Source: Desulfatitalea sp. (GTDB lineage Bacteria; Desulfobacterota; Desulfobacteria; Desulfobacterales; Desulfosarcinaceae). From it: a stretch of 6,426 nt of DNA. The notes under the pieces are model-generated. The model saw only the letters and a program-made list of their open reading frames with translations, ran no database searches and was not told where the DNA came from. Position 1 is the stretch's first letter. Each line of letters starts with the position of its first letter. The stretch spans positions 1-6,426 of the forward strand of contig JABDRH010000200.1 of assembly GCA_013041835.1 (NCBI GenBank). Direction: 5' to 3'. Below are positions 5,796-6,426 of this stretch, piece by piece. Position numbers and translations under genes: made by a program.

Positions 5796-5867
5796 GAGTC
5801 CGGTGCGGGAAAACTGTTCGCCGGGATCTGTGCGGGGGGGCCGGGTTACCGGTATCCCTACCGCGAC
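5796..5867 (+). ncRNA. Group II intron 3' end: domains V and VI
   Basis: Domain V is 5796-5828. The strand GAGTCCGGTGCGG is closed by a GAAA loop and pairs with the strand ending CGCCGGGATC, leaving a two-base TT bulge and one internal mismatch, close to the 34-base standard. Domain VI follows: GCGG (5832-5835) pairs with CCGC (5861-5864), GGG with CCC (5856-5858), and CCGG with CCGG around GTTA. An unpaired A at 5860 is seven bases before the 3' end AC (5866-5867), the expected branch point. The stretch 5585-5795 upstream has no recognisable maturase piece, and I could not find a GTGYG 5' end, so the intron is truncated or its remaining domains are unrecognised. The cupin gene starts 28 bases after the splice end. 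Confidence 0.7.
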
Positions 5868-5895
5868 TGAAGCTAAAACAAAATGAAAGGTAAGT

Positions 5896-6267
5896 ATGCT
5901 TGTTTCAAATAAAAAAAATTCTAATAAAGGTAATTATGCTGGACTCTCAACGAACCTACTAATTGGTGAATTAAATAGCGGTTCCAAAGAAATATCTATT
6001 CAGACTACTGATGTCCAACCTAAAGAAATGCAACCTATTCATTCCCATGAAGAGGAACAGTGCTATTACATTATTTCTGGATCAGGAATGATGTTGATTG
6101 ATGAGCAAAGAAAGGAAGTGAAAGAAGGAGACGCAATCTTTATTCCTTCTAACTCAAAACATGGAATTATAAATATCGCAGAGCAGGTATTAACCTATCT
6201 GACAGCCAATAAGGCTTTTGGAAAAAAAAGAGAAGCTGAAATCTGGCCGGACAAACCTGCTTTATAG
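5896..6267 (+). CDS. Single-domain cupin protein
   Basis: A 123-residue cupin of the small bicupin-half type. Motif 1 is HSHEEEQCYYIISGSG (residues 49-64) with His49 and His51. The usual Glu ligand position at 55 is Gln, with Glu54 next to it. Motif 2 is GDAIFIPSNSKHGIIN (78-93), giving the G-x5-P-x-N-x2-H-x3-N pattern with His89. Three histidines and a nearby acid would bind one metal ion in a six-stranded barrel. Such proteins range from isomerases and dioxygenases to sugar-binding proteins, and the sequence does not decide. ATG 5896 is supported by AAAGG (5886-5890) five bases upstream. The gene lies alone, directly behind an intron 3' end, and is AT-rich. No promoter is obvious between the two, so it may rely on read-through or on a promoter inside the intron remnant. 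Confidence 0.85.
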   Translation: MLVSNKKNSNKGNYAGLSTNLLIGELNSGSKEISIQTTDVQPKEMQPIHSHEEEQCYYIISGSGMMLIDEQRKEVKEGDAIFIPSNSKHGIINIAEQVLTYLTANKAFGKKREAEIWPDKPAL

Positions 6268-6276
6268 CATGTCATT

Positions 6277-6290
6277 GCACGCACGCACGC
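6277..6290 (+). repeat. GCAC microsatellite
   Basis: Three GCAC units plus GC in a row, directly after the cupin stop. It is short and could vary by slippage; no function is evident. Confidence 0.5.
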
Positions 6291-6306
6291 AGGCTGCTAA
6301 GGGCTC

Positions 6307-6336
6307 GCGCAAAAATAACTTCACATTTTTATGCGC
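6307..6336 (+). repeat. Hairpin with GCGC ends
   Basis: GCGCAAAAAT (6307-6316) pairs with ATTTTT-AT-GCGC (6325-6336), with two unpaired bases on the right arm and an eight-base loop. It lies about 40 bases after the cupin stop. It could act as a weak terminator on either strand, but more likely belongs to the same palindromic element as the next hairpin. Confidence 0.5.
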
Positions 6337-6344
6337 CGATCCAT

Positions 6345-6414
6345 CTCACCCGGCTGCGTTACAAAAATACAGAATATCTCGATATTCTTTAATTTTTGTG
6401 CCTTGCCGGGTGAG
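6345..6414 (+). repeat. Long palindromic element, probable dispersed repeat
   Basis: Three nested arm pairs are perfect: CTCACCCGGC (6345-6354) with GCCGGGTGAG (6405-6414), ACAAAAAT (6361-6368) with ATTTTTGT (6392-6399), and AGAATATC (6371-6378) with GATATTCT (6381-6388), closing on a two-base centre. Short unpaired stretches separate them. The result is a 70-base cruciform-capable hairpin with 26 paired bases. Nothing around it codes. The mix of GC-rich ends and AT-rich core is unlike a simple terminator and resembles palindromic intergenic repeats or miniature transposable elements. The window ends 12 bases later, so an outer boundary may lie beyond it. Confidence 0.65.
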
Positions 6415-6426
6415 CGCCTCGACACC

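Noticed and set aside
1..6426. CRISPR array or tRNA genes
   Set aside because: No regularly spaced repeats and no cloverleaf-like segment with a T-loop GTTCRA context were seen on either strand.

Overview
The window looks like an accessory or genomic-island stretch of a Gram-negative bacterium. An outer-membrane porin with a C-terminal Phe and several Sec signal peptides support this. A marine or sediment deltaproteobacterium (Desulfobacterota) is my best guess. That rests on overall flavour (toxin-antitoxin remnants, decayed group II introns, a mini PstS-like protein next to a porin) and is inference only.

Layout. (1) 1-948: an AT-rich gene for a secreted protein of unknown function (94-825), followed two bases after its stop by a structure with the anatomy of an integron attC recombination site (828-948). 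Its features are a 7-bp core pair, an inner pair with one extra base on one side, and a long imperfect stem. This reads as an integron gene cassette; no integrase is in view. (2) 958-1767: a GC-richer class I SAM-dependent methyltransferase that starts just after the attC core, so it may be the next cassette, although I find no attC behind it. (3) 1818-2315: a type II toxin-antitoxin locus. It has a near-consensus promoter, a perfect 10-bp inverted repeat as candidate operator, an intact ribbon-helix-helix antitoxin, and a RelE/ParE-like toxin destroyed by frameshifts and a stop. (4) 2350-4165: an 18-bp tandem repeat followed by a two-gene operon for a small PstS-like periplasmic protein and a 405-residue porin. 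This is the most chromosomal-looking part. (5) 4166-4633: non-coding, AT-rich, with small repeats. (6) 4634-5036: the decayed 3' part of a group II intron (maturase remnant plus a piece of the 3' ribozyme). (7) 5056-5584: a HicB-like small protein overlapping an unrecognised 124-residue gene. (8) 5796-5867: a second, well-preserved group II intron 3' end (domains V and VI). (9) 5896-6267: a cupin protein. (10) 6277-6426: a short GCAC repeat and two hairpins, one with 26 paired bases, probably a dispersed palindromic repeat or a miniature element.

The parts do not form one pathway. The common theme is mobility and decay: a cassette recombination site, two intron relics bracketing a gene pair, a broken toxin with a surviving antitoxin, and palindromic repeats. 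Only the PstS-like/porin pair looks like a conventional operon. Positions 1-93 hold the leader of the first gene; I see no integron core site there. Most worth following up are the attC structure, the HicB-like/unknown pair between two intron ends, and the terminal hairpin element.
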